Source: Henningerozyma blattae CBS 6284 (lineage: Eukaryota > Ascomycota > Saccharomycetes > Saccharomycetales > Saccharomycetaceae). From it: a stretch of 64,000 nucleotides of DNA. The notes beneath the pieces were generated by a model. That model saw nothing but the letters and a program-made list of their open reading frames with translations. It did not search any database and was not told the DNA's origin. Location of the stretch: positions 558,001-622,000 of the forward strand of contig NC_020192.1 in assembly GCF_000315915.1 (NCBI RefSeq), written 5' to 3'. Every line of letters starts with the position of its first letter. The stretch's first letter is position 1. Position numbers and translations under genes: made by a program. Positions 31,035 to 41,716 of this stretch are shown one piece after another.

Positions 31035-32642
31035 TTATTCTTCTTGCTTTCTGACACCACTGACGATATCATCAACTCTTAATAGAAGACAAGCACTTTC
31101 AATAGCTGTCTTAACACTTTGTTGCTTAATAACTTCTGGTTCCCAAATACCATATTCAACCATATCAACCAATTTACCGGTATCACCATCAACACCTGCA
31201 GTATGCTGACCTTGAGCGTGCTTAGCTCTTAATTGAGATAGTAATCTGATTGGATTACCACCAGAATTTTGTATTAGAGTACGTGGAATACATTCCATTG
31301 CATCTGCAACAGCTTGATATGGCCATTGTTGAATACCCTCTAATTTTTTAGCATTTTCAGCCAATTTAACTGAAACGGCCATTTCTGTAGCACCACCACC
31401 TGGTGACAAAGATGGAGACAGCATGACGTTACGGGCAACAGACATAGCATCCTGTAGGTTACGTTCAATTTCATTTAAGATATCCTTAGAACCACCACGT
31501 AACATAATCGTACAAGCTTTTGGATTTTTACAATCATCTAAGAAAGTGAAATATTCATCACCAATTAATTCAACTTTGAATGTACCACATTCAGTCCCTA
31601 CATCGGTTTCTTTTAAATCTTCTACACGGTTAACAATAGTAGCACCAGTAACACGGGCAATTCTATTATTATCAGATTTCTTAACTCTTCTTAATACACT
31701 ACAACCACCTTTCAATAAGAAATGTTGTGCTAAATCAGAGACACCCTTTTCAGTTATAACAACTGTTGGCTTAACAGCTAAGATTTGTTCACACATTAAT
31801 TGAACTTGTTCTTCTTCTATTTGTAAAATTCTATTCCAATCTTCTTCCTTTGTAATTTCAATATTTGTTTGAGATTCACCTTTCTTATATTCTAATGGGC
31901 AATCTAAAAGGACAACTCTTGGATCTTTCACCAAACGAGACATCTTTGGATGGACGACGTCTTTATTTAACATAACACCTTTTAGTACTTTAGAATCTAA
32001 GACTTCACCACCTGGAATTTTTTCAACACGAACATATCTTTTAATATCAATTTCAAATTTTGGTTCGCCTTCTAGAGTGTTACCCAAATCAATGCAAACA
32101 GTTTTAACAGAGGCTAAAGCTAATTCACACATCTTTTCGGACCAGTGATTAATATATTTAGTACCAATAGAGGCTTGAATTAATTTTTTCATAGCATCAT
32201 CATTTTGAATATCCACTGGTTTACTAACTTCCTTAATGATTTCTAAGGCATCAGACAAAGCTTTTTTCAAAGCTTGGATAATAATAACTGGATGAATATT
32301 TTTTTCAATTAAATATGGAGCACACTGAGCTAAGATCTCACCTGCTAGAATAATGACAGTAGTTGTACCATCGCCAACTTCTTCATCTTGAGTTCTAGAT
32401 AATTCTAACATGGATTTGGCAGCTGGATGAGCGACATCAATTTCACGTAAAATGGCATGACCATCATTAGTTAGGACTAAACCACCCATTGGATCTAACA
32501 ACATCTTCAACATAGCTTTTGGACCCAAACAAGTACGGATGACATCGGCAACGGCCTTTGCAGCAGTGATATTAGCTATTTGGGCTTGACGGCCAGTAGT
32601 TCTCTCTTGAGAAGTGTTCATAAACACTACAGGAGCTTGCAT
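31035..32642 (-). CDS. CCT3: CCT/TRiC chaperonin gamma subunit (Cct3)
   Basis: A 535-residue group II chaperonin subunit, almost colinear with S. cerevisiae Cct3 (YJL014W, 534 aa), from MQAPVVFMN to the shared end VDDIVSGVRKQEE. ATPase motifs are clear: GPKAMLKMLLDPMGG, TNDGHAILREIDVAHPAAK, EVGDGTTTVIILAGEIL and SLSPGGGATEMAVS. CCT folds actin, tubulin and WD40 proteins in the cytosol. It sits convergent to RPC17 and upstream of TPH3 on the same strand, as on S. cerevisiae chromosome X left arm. Confidence 0.98.
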   Translation of the reverse strand: MQAPVVFMNTSQERTTGRQAQIANITAAKAVADVIRTCLGPKAMLKMLLDPMGGLVLTNDGHAILREIDVAHPAAKSMLELSRTQDEEVGDGTTTVIILAGEILAQCAPYLIEKNIHPVIIIQALKKALSDALEIIKEVSKPVDIQNDDAMKKLIQASIGTKYINHWSEKMCELALASVKTVCIDLGNTLEGEPKFEIDIKRYVRVEKIPGGEVLDSKVLKGVMLNKDVVHPKMSRLVKDPRVVLLDCPLEYKKGESQTNIEITKEEDWNRILQIEEEQVQLMCEQILAVKPTVVITEKGVSDLAQHFLLKGGCSVLRRVKKSDNNRIARVTGATIVNRVEDLKETDVGTECGTFKVELIGDEYFTFLDDCKNPKACTIMLRGGSKDILNEIERNLQDAMSVARNVMLSPSLSPGGGATEMAVSVKLAENAKKLEGIQQWPYQAVADAMECIPRTLIQNSGGNPIRLLSQLRAKHAQGQHTAGVDGDTGKLVDMVEYGIWEPEVIKQQSVKTAIESACLLLRVDDIVSGVRKQEE

Positions 32643-33161
32643 TTCTGAATGGGTGATTCGCTTTGGAATGAGGGGTGTGTTTGATCGTTTTTATCTCTGA
32701 TATTTAAGTGTTTTTCTTTTTGGTTGGCAATTTGAAATATTTCAGTTAAGCTCATCAAATTACAAGAGTTTAGAAATTTCAACATTCGCGACATTAAAAA
32801 ATAAAAAAAACTATAAAGGACAGTAATTAAATAAGAAAAAAGGAAAAAGTAAAACAACAAAAATGGCATTAAAAAATGCTTTAAAGAAACTTGTAATTGT
32901 GGTAAGTGCAAATTTTAAGTTACAGAAATATATTGAAACAGTATATAAGATGACCGGTTACGAATAAATAACTAAAAATAAAAAGATGGAATAAAAGTTT
33001 ATTTATTAAAGAAACAAAGAAGCGTTGAAATTAGAAGTATTAAAATAGAAAGTGAGTAAGAATATTTTTTTGGCGTATTTTTTTTACATTTTTTGTATTT
33101 TGAAGGAGGAAGTCAAAGTACCGTAATATTGGATATGTGATGGTATTTTTTTTTTGAAAAA
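32643..33161. other. Intergenic, CCT3 promoter and TPH3 3' end, with a 34-codon frame
   Basis: Promoter of CCT3 (minus strand) and 3' region of TPH3. On the plus strand at 32863-32967 a 34-codon frame starts in an excellent yeast context (A-rich leader, AACAACAAAAATGG): MALKNALKKLVIVV and so on. I recognise no family. It may be a small gene or chance. Confidence 0.3.
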
Positions 33162-34877
33162 TCAATTAAACGGTAGATGGTGTAATTTTGTAAAATTCAA
33201 AGTTTGTTCTCTATCCGGAGTTTCATCCATTAGATTCTTTAATACATGAGTATAATGATGCATTGCTAAAAAAGTGGTGTTTTTAATTAAGGATTCATCT
33301 TCAGTGAATTGAGTTTCAATCAAAGAATCCATTTCTTGTTTGGCAAAATAATCCACAGTTGGCAAAGAGGGTAAACCGAACATTAGAGAACATGGATCAT
33401 TTTTTTGAACTCTAAATTGTGCTGGACGACCATATAATCCAGCTACATCCATCATTGGTACGATGAAACGTAACATGGTTTCAATATGAGAAATCCCATT
33501 ATGAGGAGTTGGCCTAATGATTAAACCATTTGGATTTGTATATTTTACAGGAGGTAATTTTTTTGTATCTTTGGAAGATGAATTAGTTGCCAATGAAGAT
33601 GTAGATAAATTGGTCTTTGTACTTGTAAATGAACTAATTCTTTTATGAGCTCTATTAGTTGGAGAGGCAAATTCTGGAGGAGGCTCAGTAAACAGGTTTG
33701 AATCTGAATCAAGATCCGAATTATTATTAGTGTCCATATCTTGCTTATCTTTATCTTTATTAAAGAATGACAATCTTGAGGAGGAACTCATAATTCTATT
33801 TTGAGGTGGGGTGACGGTTTCATTGGATGCTGCTGAATGGAAAGAAATATCACCTAATAATCTAATCATATTAATACTTTCAATTAAGACCATAGGCGTT
33901 AAATTAGTTAAATCGTTGACGTTAGTTATTTGACAATCTTTATAGAAAAAGATATCTTTGACGAAAGAAATATTTGAAATAGAGCAGATTAAATTTTTTG
34001 ATGAAAGAGATTTATTATCATTATAAAACTTGATGGCAAAATTTGCTTTAGAATCTTTAGTTTTATTATTATTTTTGAAATTTTTATTAGTAGAATCAAT
34101 ATGACACCAAACTTTAACCCAACCCTCATTTTCTAAATAAATTTCACACCAATCACGATAACTGAAATTAGAATTTAAAATGACATTAATATCAGGCAAT
34201 TGAGTTCCGACTGATGATAATAAAGTACCTGTTAAGGATTTAAATATAGACATGTATTCAAAAATGGATAATAAACAAGATTTATGGAGAATATCTAAAT
34301 ATTCTGGGTTTGAACAATGAACAACAATAGTACTATTTTGGAAATGTAAGGAATCCGTAGCACTATCTTCCGATTCATCATCATTTGGATAATGACGAAC
34401 AATATTACAACCAAAAATGTTGTCTTTTTCTTCCACTAAGGGAATTAATAAATTTTCATGTTCAGTTTCAAATAACAACTCTTTACCACTAACAGTAATC
34501 TTTGACGGAATATATTCCTTAGAGAAAGATGGATCCAAATTTGATGAAACGTTCCAACTTACTGGTTCATTTGTAGTAGTAGCAGAAGAAGAATCAAAAA
34601 AATTCTTCTTGGAATGAGCTTGTAATAGAGCCACTATGGGCTTAACACTTTCCAAGACATTTTGATTAATCACTTCGAAATCTTTATTGGCAGTTAACTC
34701 ACTGGTGGTTTCCAAAGATCCTTTATTTCTCTTGGGTTCTTGGTTTTGAATTTGAATTTGAGAAGTAATTTCATCATTTGAATCCAAAGCATTATCCAAA
34801 TGAGTAATCTCTCTCACATCATCTGGTGAGTCTGTTTTCTTGAATTTTTTTAAACGGAAACTAGTCAGAAATCCCAT
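33162..34877 (-). CDS. TPH3: Tandem PH-domain protein Tph3-like
   Basis: A 571-residue protein matching S. cerevisiae YJL016W/Tph3 (about 561 aa) in length, gene order and general layout. The N-terminal 75 residues are polar and charged (MGFLTSFRLKKFKKTD). PH-like beta-strand segments are seen around residues 120-215 (ITVSGKELLFETE, NSTIVVHCSNPEYLDILHKS) and 235-330 (RDWCEIYLENEGWVKVWCHIDS). A Ser/Thr/Asn-rich linker follows, then a conserved C-terminus with PTPHNGISHIETMLRFIVPMMDVAGLYGRPAQF. The molecular function is not established; a membrane or phosphoinositide role is inferred from the PH domains. Confidence 0.75.
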   Translation of the reverse strand: MGFLTSFRLKKFKKTDSPDDVREITHLDNALDSNDEITSQIQIQNQEPKRNKGSLETTSELTANKDFEVINQNVLESVKPIVALLQAHSKKNFFDSSSATTTNEPVSWNVSSNLDPSFSKEYIPSKITVSGKELLFETEHENLLIPLVEEKDNIFGCNIVRHYPNDDESEDSATDSLHFQNSTIVVHCSNPEYLDILHKSCLLSIFEYMSIFKSLTGTLLSSVGTQLPDINVILNSNFSYRDWCEIYLENEGWVKVWCHIDSTNKNFKNNNKTKDSKANFAIKFYNDNKSLSSKNLICSISNISFVKDIFFYKDCQITNVNDLTNLTPMVLIESINMIRLLGDISFHSAASNETVTPPQNRIMSSSSRLSFFNKDKDKQDMDTNNNSDLDSDSNLFTEPPPEFASPTNRAHKRISSFTSTKTNLSTSSLATNSSSKDTKKLPPVKYTNPNGLIIRPTPHNGISHIETMLRFIVPMMDVAGLYGRPAQFRVQKNDPCSLMFGLPSLPTVDYFAKQEMDSLIETQFTEDESLIKNTTFLAMHHYTHVLKNLMDETPDREQTLNFTKLHHLPFN

Positions 34878-35501
34878 TGTATTGTCACTTCCTAGATAAA
34901 TTTAGATACAATTTTTCAAAGGAATAAAGTATTCTACTAGTAATAATACTTATTTTAATAACCTTCGGAGTAACAAATAACCACCAAAAAACAAAAATCA
35001 AAATAAATCGGCAATATTAAATACAATAAACCTTTTGCTACTTGTTAGAGGCTTAGAGCTTGAGAATAACAACTGCCTTCATTACCATCCCGTACCTACT
35101 ACCCTCACGATGTAGTCAGCCAATACCTTAGCAGTTCCAGATCCTTCCTGCATAACAAAGCCACATAAGTTGTCTTACAACAAACACACAAACCTAGTTG
35201 TGGAGTTGAACAGAAAGTTTACAAACTTACAAGTCCACGAAATTCGAAGTTCAGCATAACCATATCTCGTAAGTGAAAATTGACAATTGTCAACATTCGT
35301 CATCGAAAACCAAAACTATATTGCATATTTTTATTTTGAAAATTTCCGGTTCCGTTTGTGGAGTGCATTCTCCATCCTCAAGAGGAAATTATGATAATAT
35401 TAGGAAATCTTAAGTGGAAATTTCATCATGCAGGCATTTTCACTGAGAATTTTCTTATTTTGGAAAAATTGTACATCATCACGTGCTCATAAATTTAATA
35501 T
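34878..35501. other. Intergenic, TPH3 promoter and MPS3 3' end
   Basis: Spacer between two minus-strand genes. It includes two CACGTG (Cbf1-type) cores near 35480 and 35503 that frame the MPS3 stop. No gene is seen. Confidence 0.5.
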
Positions 35502-37255
35502 TCACGTGATGGGTGTCGACGCAAGATCGGCGCCAGTAAAACCGTGTGCCACAAAAGCACGTAATGAGGTATAATCTGAACAACCATAGTTCTCTTCTAC
35601 TTGGAATAAGATGGAATGAGTTGCTACTCGTTCTCGTAAGAACCATAACGGTATTTGGAAAGATTGAATCAGTTGAGGGTTTAACATGTCGTAGTTTAAA
35701 GTTCCGAGTTTGAAATAGCCGTTATCACGCGGATGGGTTTGGCCCACCCCATATTGACGAGCTATTTCAATGATATCTTGAGAATTCGTATTGAGTGCTG
35801 GCTGAGTGGACAATCTAATGTAAATGGAAATAGTTCGTGGTGCAGAATTCATCAGATGGACGTTATTTTTGAATCTGCCATGGATATAAAACAATTTACT
35901 TAGATATACAGGGGAGCGGAATCTTACAGCCAAAGAGCACTTCCCCTTGTGATCAGAAGTGGAGCATTGCCAATAGGTGTTCGTGTTCCCTGCTACTGGG
36001 GAATTATCCAGTAATAGATCTGTCACTGGCACACTGTTTCCCTTAGAATATGTTTTGGAGGTTAGATGGTTTATGATTTGACTACCCGTAGAATAAGTAA
36101 TAAAATTCAACTCATCGCTCCAATGGAATGGATTGGTTTCATATTGTTTCCAGATACACTCTTCAACGAGCTGTAACCGTTTATTGAGATCATATTCATT
36201 TTCTTGTAAACGATTAAAGATATCTTGCTTAATACTTGAAACTTTTATTGCAAGATCATCTAAGAATTGTTGTTTATCTTTATATCTTAAAGAGTTGGTA
36301 ATAATTTCATCACTATAATTATTTGCATCATAATGGAATTCCTCCACTTCAGGTTGTGAAGTACGGATATTCGAAAAACTTGACACAAGAATCTTGGCGA
36401 TATAGGAATATAATTCTGGAATGATCAAATATTCTTGTTTATTTCCAGATATAATGACAGGAACATCATTGGGTAACTTAGTATTCAATTGTTCAAATAA
36501 AAACTCACTGAATTGGGTTATATCTTCATTTTCTACCATTCTATTAAATTTTTGTAATTGTAAATCAATCATATCTAATTGTTGATCTAATTCATGAGTA
36601 TCTTTACTTGGCACGATTCTTTTAATTTGTGTTTCAAATTGATCGATGATTTGTTGAAGATTTTCTTGGAATACATGCAAATAGTTGGTACCCATGGAAT
36701 GACTCTTACTTGTAATATCATTAATTTGTTCTTGGATATGTGTGTGATCTAGTTCTACATTAGTAAAATTTTTATTTTTCATGAAATATGAAATTATTAA
36801 ACTGAATATGATTGACAGTACTACTGTGTAAAACCAATTAATATTGGAATGAATGTCATAGTGGTCATCATACTCATCTCCATATTCATTCTCATAATCA
36901 TTTTCCGATCCATATTCATAGTCACTACCATATATATCATCGTATTCTTCATCAGACATGAGTTCATCGTCATGTATAAACGATTCATCGGCTTGCATCG
37001 TATAATCATCTTCACTACCTTTACCATAATCGGATTCTAGCTCGTACTCTTGGTCATCTTGAGAGTCGTAATCTAGCAATTGATCTTCATTGTTCACCAC
37101 AGATTGCCTCAATTTATCGTATTCAATATCAGCATCATCATCATTACCATAATCATTAATTTTTTCTTACTGGTATCAATTTCATCTTGATATTTGCTTT
37201 TCTGTCGCGGCGATCTTGTGATGAGCCCATGGAGCTGATCCTTATGGCTGGACAT
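35502..37255 (-). CDS. MPS3: SUN-domain nuclear-envelope protein (Mps3-like), apparent frameshift near the N-terminus
   Basis: A SUN protein of the inner nuclear membrane and half-bridge, required for spindle-pole-body duplication and telomere tethering (S. cerevisiae Mps3, YJL019W, 682 aa). A very acidic Asp/Glu/Tyr-rich nucleoplasmic segment is followed by one membrane span (WFYTVVLSIIFSLIISYFM), a luminal coiled coil and a C-terminal SUN domain (YSTGSQIINHLTSKTYSK, NTNTYWQCSTSDHKGKCSLAVRF, VEENYGCSDYTSLRAFVAHG). The main frame has no ATG until the middle of the acidic region; upstream it runs to a TAA at about 37170. An ATG-started frame at 37255 (MSSHKDQLHGLITRSP) joins it if the six-T run at 37160-37165 has lost one base. 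Joined, it would be about 584 residues. Confidence 0.85.
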
Positions 37256-38062
37256 TTTCGTAATGCTAAATTTTTAGTCTATCCTATATTTTCCACTTTT
37301 ATTTTTTTTTCTGCTCCCTTTGTCTTTTAATTTTCTTTTTTGAGGTTGATATTATTTTTTTTTAAACAGATCTCTTGCCAGATCTTTAAAATTTCGTGTT
37401 TTAAATTCTACGGGAAACAAAATACCCATTGATATATATACATATATCCATTGACTACAAACAAGTATTCTTTTGCACAAACACAACTCTACTAAATGTC
37501 TATTTTATTATAATAATTCACTTTTTCTCTTCTAATTTCACGCCCTTCGGGTCTCGAACCACTGCATTCCAGAATCCTTTTTGTTTTGCTAATTTTCCAG
37601 AAACGGAAATCGATTGAAACTTTCAACTGTAGGGTTTGACCATCTTAAAAAGAAATCATTTTGAATTTCTCATACATATATTCTTGTTACTAAATATTTA
37701 ATATTCAAAGGATAATTATGTGTCTTGTAGAGGGACTATTTTCTACTGCTCTTATTTTTTTAATTTTTTTTTGTTAAAAGAATTTAATATAATATAATTG
37801 AGCTTTCTAAATTATGCGAGCATGAAGGGAGAGCAATATTTCATACTGACCGTTTTCGGCTACTTTGTTGAAAAACTGTAAAATGGTTTAAAAAAAACAA
37901 TAATGTAAAATATTCTTTTTTTTTTGGCAAAGTGAAGAATAGAGAAAAGTTGATGGTTTGGAATTATAGAGCTTCACTTTCTTGTATTGACTGAATTGAA
38001 TAAACTTATGTGGGAAACCCTTAAGTCAAAGAGGTTTAGCGTACATTGTAATAAGATAAGAG
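37256..38062. other. Divergent intergenic region, MPS3 to the gene at 38063
   Basis: 0.8 kb of AT-rich DNA with T-runs near 37300-37360 and 37915-37925. It should hold the promoters of both divergent genes. No gene or RNA is recognised. Confidence 0.5.
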
Positions 38063-39574
38063 ATGGATAATAGCCAGAGGGCGGGTGATCACAAAAGAAG
38101 AAATCAAAAATCAAGTTTAGCTGTTCCCAATTATACTAATATTAATAATGACAGTTCCAATGAAGATACTACTAGTGAAGAAGATGAAAATGAGGAGGAT
38201 GAGGATGACAACGAGGACGATAATGATAATGATAATGACCAAAATAATGACAATGACAATGATAATGACAATTATTCAATCGATTCTATTGACGTAGAAC
38301 AACAATCTAATTCTCAGGTTGACATAGAAGATTTCCAATTTTCAGATGATGAAAGTGAAGAGGATAATTTAGATAACATACAACTAAATACTGAAATATC
38401 TCACGAGATCGAAATCTATAAAAACTACAAGGCAGAAATGAGACATAAATATCGATTGCTTCAAAAAAAAAATAAGAGACTTGAAAAATCGTTAGAGAAA
38501 ATTAAATTACAAAAACTTGAAATTTCTAAAGAATTGAAAAGCTTGAAAACAAATTATGTATCGATTAATAAATTAGTTCAATCAAGAGATAAAGAAATGC
38601 AATTATTAGAAAAAAAATATAATCAATTGTTTCAAGAAAATAAAGTTACAAATTCAGTCTTATCAAAATTACAAGAAACAGCAAATGTTAGTAATTTACA
38701 AGTTCGTGCCTTAAAACGAATTGCTACTCCTGTATTAACATTAGAAAATTTCACAAGAACTGTAAATGATTCAGAATCCCTATTATACTGGATACGAAAT
38801 GAATTAGGTATGATAATTAATGACCAAACAATTCACGATGATATTTGTATTGGAATAATGAGTGTTTGTAATAAATCATCAGAATTTGTACTGACATTTT
38901 TATTTGCATATGCCGTTTGCAAATATCGATTGTTTCTTGGTGTAATGCACGCAAGTTATAAGAATAAAAATGATGGTTCTACAAGATTTCTTTCATGTTT
39001 ATTTTGCCACAAATTACAGTATGAAATGGTTGTTAAAGATGGGGTTGTGAAATTAGTGTCTAAGAGAACTAGTGAGGAAGTTGTTAACAGCACACATACT
39101 TGCTCAGCACAGGATCTGGTTAAAGTAACTCTTCTGAAAAATAAAGCTAAGTCTAGCTCATATCGCCATGACGAAATATCATTAAAAAATAATTTAGACT
39201 CATTAATAGAATGTTTTAAAAACGATGGCTTAGCGTTATTAACATATCAACGTGCGACAAATGCTCGTGATATGGGATTAAGCTCAATCTCTAGAGCGTT
39301 GGTATTAATTACAGCACATGCAGTTTTGAATATCCATAAAGATTCCCTGGCGGAAAAACAACAAATGATAAGGGATATTGTCGCCAAGATCATTATAGAA
39401 TCATTGGGATTGACTGAAAAATACCAAGAAATGTCTGCGATAGAGCCAACTTATTTTCCAGATCTAGAGGGTTTCAAACATAAATTTACTGAAAGTTTAA
39501 AAAGATCTATAGATAATGTCGTTAAAAAAGTGGACGTAAATATTGCAAGCTTTGATAACATGATGGGCCCTTAA
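38063..39574 (+). CDS. Uncharacterised acidic coiled-coil protein with a possible WRKY/GCM1-type zinc cluster
   Basis: A 503-residue protein I cannot assign to a S. cerevisiae gene. Residues 30-105 are extremely acidic; part is coded by an in-frame AATGAC/GATAAT hexamer repeat at 38206-38272. Residues 115-210 form a likely coiled coil (YRLLQKKNKRLEKSLEKIKL). Residues 296-348 fit the MULE/FAR1/WRKY-GCM1 zinc pattern: HASYKNKNDGSTRFLSC, C312-x2-C315, then H345-x-C347 (STHTC). The helical C-terminus includes TYQRATNARDMGLSSISRAL. This suggests a DNA-binding or transposase-derived protein. It lies between MPS3 and SAM37, at a junction of two S. cerevisiae synteny blocks. Confidence 0.6.
   Translation: MDNSQRAGDHKRRNQKSSLAVPNYTNINNDSSNEDTTSEEDENEEDEDDNEDDNDNDNDQNNDNDNDNDNYSIDSIDVEQQSNSQVDIEDFQFSDDESEEDNLDNIQLNTEISHEIEIYKNYKAEMRHKYRLLQKKNKRLEKSLEKIKLQKLEISKELKSLKTNYVSINKLVQSRDKEMQLLEKKYNQLFQENKVTNSVLSKLQETANVSNLQVRALKRIATPVLTLENFTRTVNDSESLLYWIRNELGMIINDQTIHDDICIGIMSVCNKSSEFVLTFLFAYAVCKYRLFLGVMHASYKNKNDGSTRFLSCLFCHKLQYEMVVKDGVVKLVSKRTSEEVVNSTHTCSAQDLVKVTLLKNKAKSSSYRHDEISLKNNLDSLIECFKNDGLALLTYQRATNARDMGLSSISRALVLITAHAVLNIHKDSLAEKQQMIRDIVAKIIIESLGLTEKYQEMSAIEPTYFPDLEGFKHKFTESLKRSIDNVVKKVDVNIASFDNMMGP
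38206..38272 (+). repeat. In-frame Asn/Asp hexamer repeat
   Basis: Degenerate AATGAT/AATGAC units within the gene at 38063 encode an (Asn-Asp)n tract. Such coding repeats often vary in length between strains. Confidence 0.85.
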
Positions 39575-40163
39575 AATGAGTATCGCATATATTATGAAAG
39601 GCATATTAACAAGATGGAGTTTTAAAAACTACATAATTTGTAATGTTATGGGCTAAATACTTACCAAGGAAAGCATTTGGCATTTAAAATTAAGTTAAGA
39701 CAATTTTTTATTTTTTTCGATTTATTGAGTAAATTTTTTTTACTAGAGTAAATGATATAGACATTTCTACTTACTACTAAACATTTTTAATTCCAACCAA
39801 TTTCTGCATATTCACAAAGCCACTAATAATAGATCGCATATTATAAGAAACCTTCGAAACGAGGGATCATTATAAATTATTTCATAGCAAGTCTTTGCTT
39901 CCTTTGTATGATAGATAATCAGACCTGGTTCAGTAACGAACCTACATTATATAGAATAAATATCTCTACTTATATACTTAACCATTTGCATTATTAAAAT
40001 TTTTTTTTCAACACTCCATACTCACTTTTCATGGGACACTGAGTAAGAACATAACTAACCGGAGAGCGGTAATAAATCAAAATATAGAAAAGAAAAAAAA
40101 ATTCAGAAATGATGAAAATCCTTCAAAACACTGGCATAAAAAGAATCATTAAAAGCTTTAACT
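39575..40163. other. Intergenic, gene at 38063 to SAM37
   Basis: AT-rich spacer between two plus-strand genes. Nothing beyond T-rich tracts is seen. Confidence 0.5.
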
Positions 40164-41075
40164 ATGATTACTATATATTTATGGGGTCATGGTAATCGTC
40201 CTGAATTGATTAGCGTGGATAGCATAGCTATATATTGGTATTTGCAAACCCTAACAGAACGAAATGATATAGAAATTGTCTTTGCCAATAATACCGATCT
40301 TTCTTTCACAAGAACACTACCTCTATTGAAAGATGATATCGAGAATATAGACTTGGTTGGATATGGTAATATAATTGAATACTTAATGCTAAAAACTAAA
40401 GATAATGACAATACGCTTTCTATGAATGAACTTTTATTAGTTCAGTACCTAAATAACAAAATGGATTTAATAGTTAAATATTTCTTATATTTAAACCATC
40501 AAAACTATAAGGAATATACTCGTATTATATTTACCCAACTATTGTATTGGCCAATGTGGTATAATACACCACGTAAATATAAAGTAGAAACTCGTGTATG
40601 TTGCGAAGATACTTTTGCTCTTTTAAAGATCCGTGAAGATACAAACTGTGATGCAGATGATTCAGATGATGGTGATCTACCACCAGGTCTAATACAAAGC
40701 AAGACTTTTAAAATGAATCAAGATAAACGAAAAAAGTCTAAACATCAATTGAGGGAGAGTAGTAATCAATTACAGATGACACATATATTAAAAGACATAT
40801 TAAATGAATATCAAGCCATGCGCAAGATTGTTCCTGGAGAATCTATTCCCGTCGACCTATACTACTTAGCTCATTTATATATCTTAGTACAATTACCAGA
40901 TCACAATGATACTTCACAAATCATTCAACAATATCACTACCAAGACTACTGTACTCTAGATAAATATATTCAAACATTCTCTTCAACAAAATCTACTATT
41001 ACCATTAGAGAACCTCATTTCACGGAATTGGGGAATGTTGCAATGTCATTATATCGCAGAGTACCGTACTTATAA
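40164..41075 (+). CDS. SAM37: SAM complex subunit Sam37 (metaxin-like)
   Basis: A 303-residue metaxin-family protein. The start MITIYLWGHGNRPELISVDSIAIYWYL and the motifs IVFANNTDLS, LLYWPMWYNTPRKYK, QSKTFKMNQDKRKKSKHQL and the end ELGNVAMSLYRRV match S. cerevisiae Sam37 (YMR060C, 327 aa). Sam37 sits on the cytosolic face of the mitochondrial outer membrane with Sam35 and Sam50 and helps insert beta-barrel proteins. It has a GST-like fold without catalytic function. It is slightly shorter than the S. cerevisiae protein through internal loops. This marks the switch to a chromosome XIII/XI synteny block. Confidence 0.93.
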   Translation: MITIYLWGHGNRPELISVDSIAIYWYLQTLTERNDIEIVFANNTDLSFTRTLPLLKDDIENIDLVGYGNIIEYLMLKTKDNDNTLSMNELLLVQYLNNKMDLIVKYFLYLNHQNYKEYTRIIFTQLLYWPMWYNTPRKYKVETRVCCEDTFALLKIREDTNCDADDSDDGDLPPGLIQSKTFKMNQDKRKKSKHQLRESSNQLQMTHILKDILNEYQAMRKIVPGESIPVDLYYLAHLYILVQLPDHNDTSQIIQQYHYQDYCTLDKYIQTFSSTKSTITIREPHFTELGNVAMSLYRRVPYL

Positions 41076-41716
41076 TAATCCTCATAGATTTAACATTTAC
41101 ATCACCTACATTACCTAGCCCTGAAAAGTCCTGGCAAACCCTCATGTGCCCTGTTCCCACATTTCCTTAAACCCCCCCCCCCCCATGTCACTGTCTTTTT
41201 ATTTCCTACGCGACTTTCTCTTTCGACTCTTTTTTTTACGTTTTCGTTGAGTCTTTCTCCGGTAAATAAGGGGTTGCCTGAATATACTTTTTCACAGTGT
41301 AATACTCAATCGAGTTGAAAGTTTCAAACTGAAAATGGAACCTAGCCACCAGGATCAATTTATCGGATCCTAACTGTGTCCACTCCTTCTTCGTGTTAAT
41401 CCGTGTTGTGTTTGTTTTTTGTATTTGTTTAGATGAAAATATAAAGTCACCTTGATATTTAAAATACACGAATTGAAATATAAATATATTTATGAGCTGA
41501 GTTTATTGTAGTTAAAAATTTTCAAAATATAAGTAACAATTTTGTATTTTATTGCATTGTAAACAAGCAAACTAATTGTATTTGTATTATTACTACTCCA
41601 CTGTTATTATTTGTGTTGGATTATACTATATTTGAAAAAAACAACGTATCAAACACGAAATTTAAATCAAAATTTAAATCATCATCATCATATCTTCTCT
41701 TTTTTTAAATCAAAAA
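41076..41716. other. Intergenic, SAM37 to PSG1
   Basis: Spacer between two plus-strand genes. It contains a 13-nt poly-C run at 41172-41184 and, just before PSG1, tandem AAATCAAAATTTAAATC-type repeats (about 41660-41715). No gene is seen. Confidence 0.6.
41172..41184. repeat. Poly-C run (C13)
   Basis: Thirteen consecutive C residues about 100 bp after the SAM37 stop, very rare in such AT-rich DNA and a likely site of length error or polymorphism. Confidence 0.95.
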
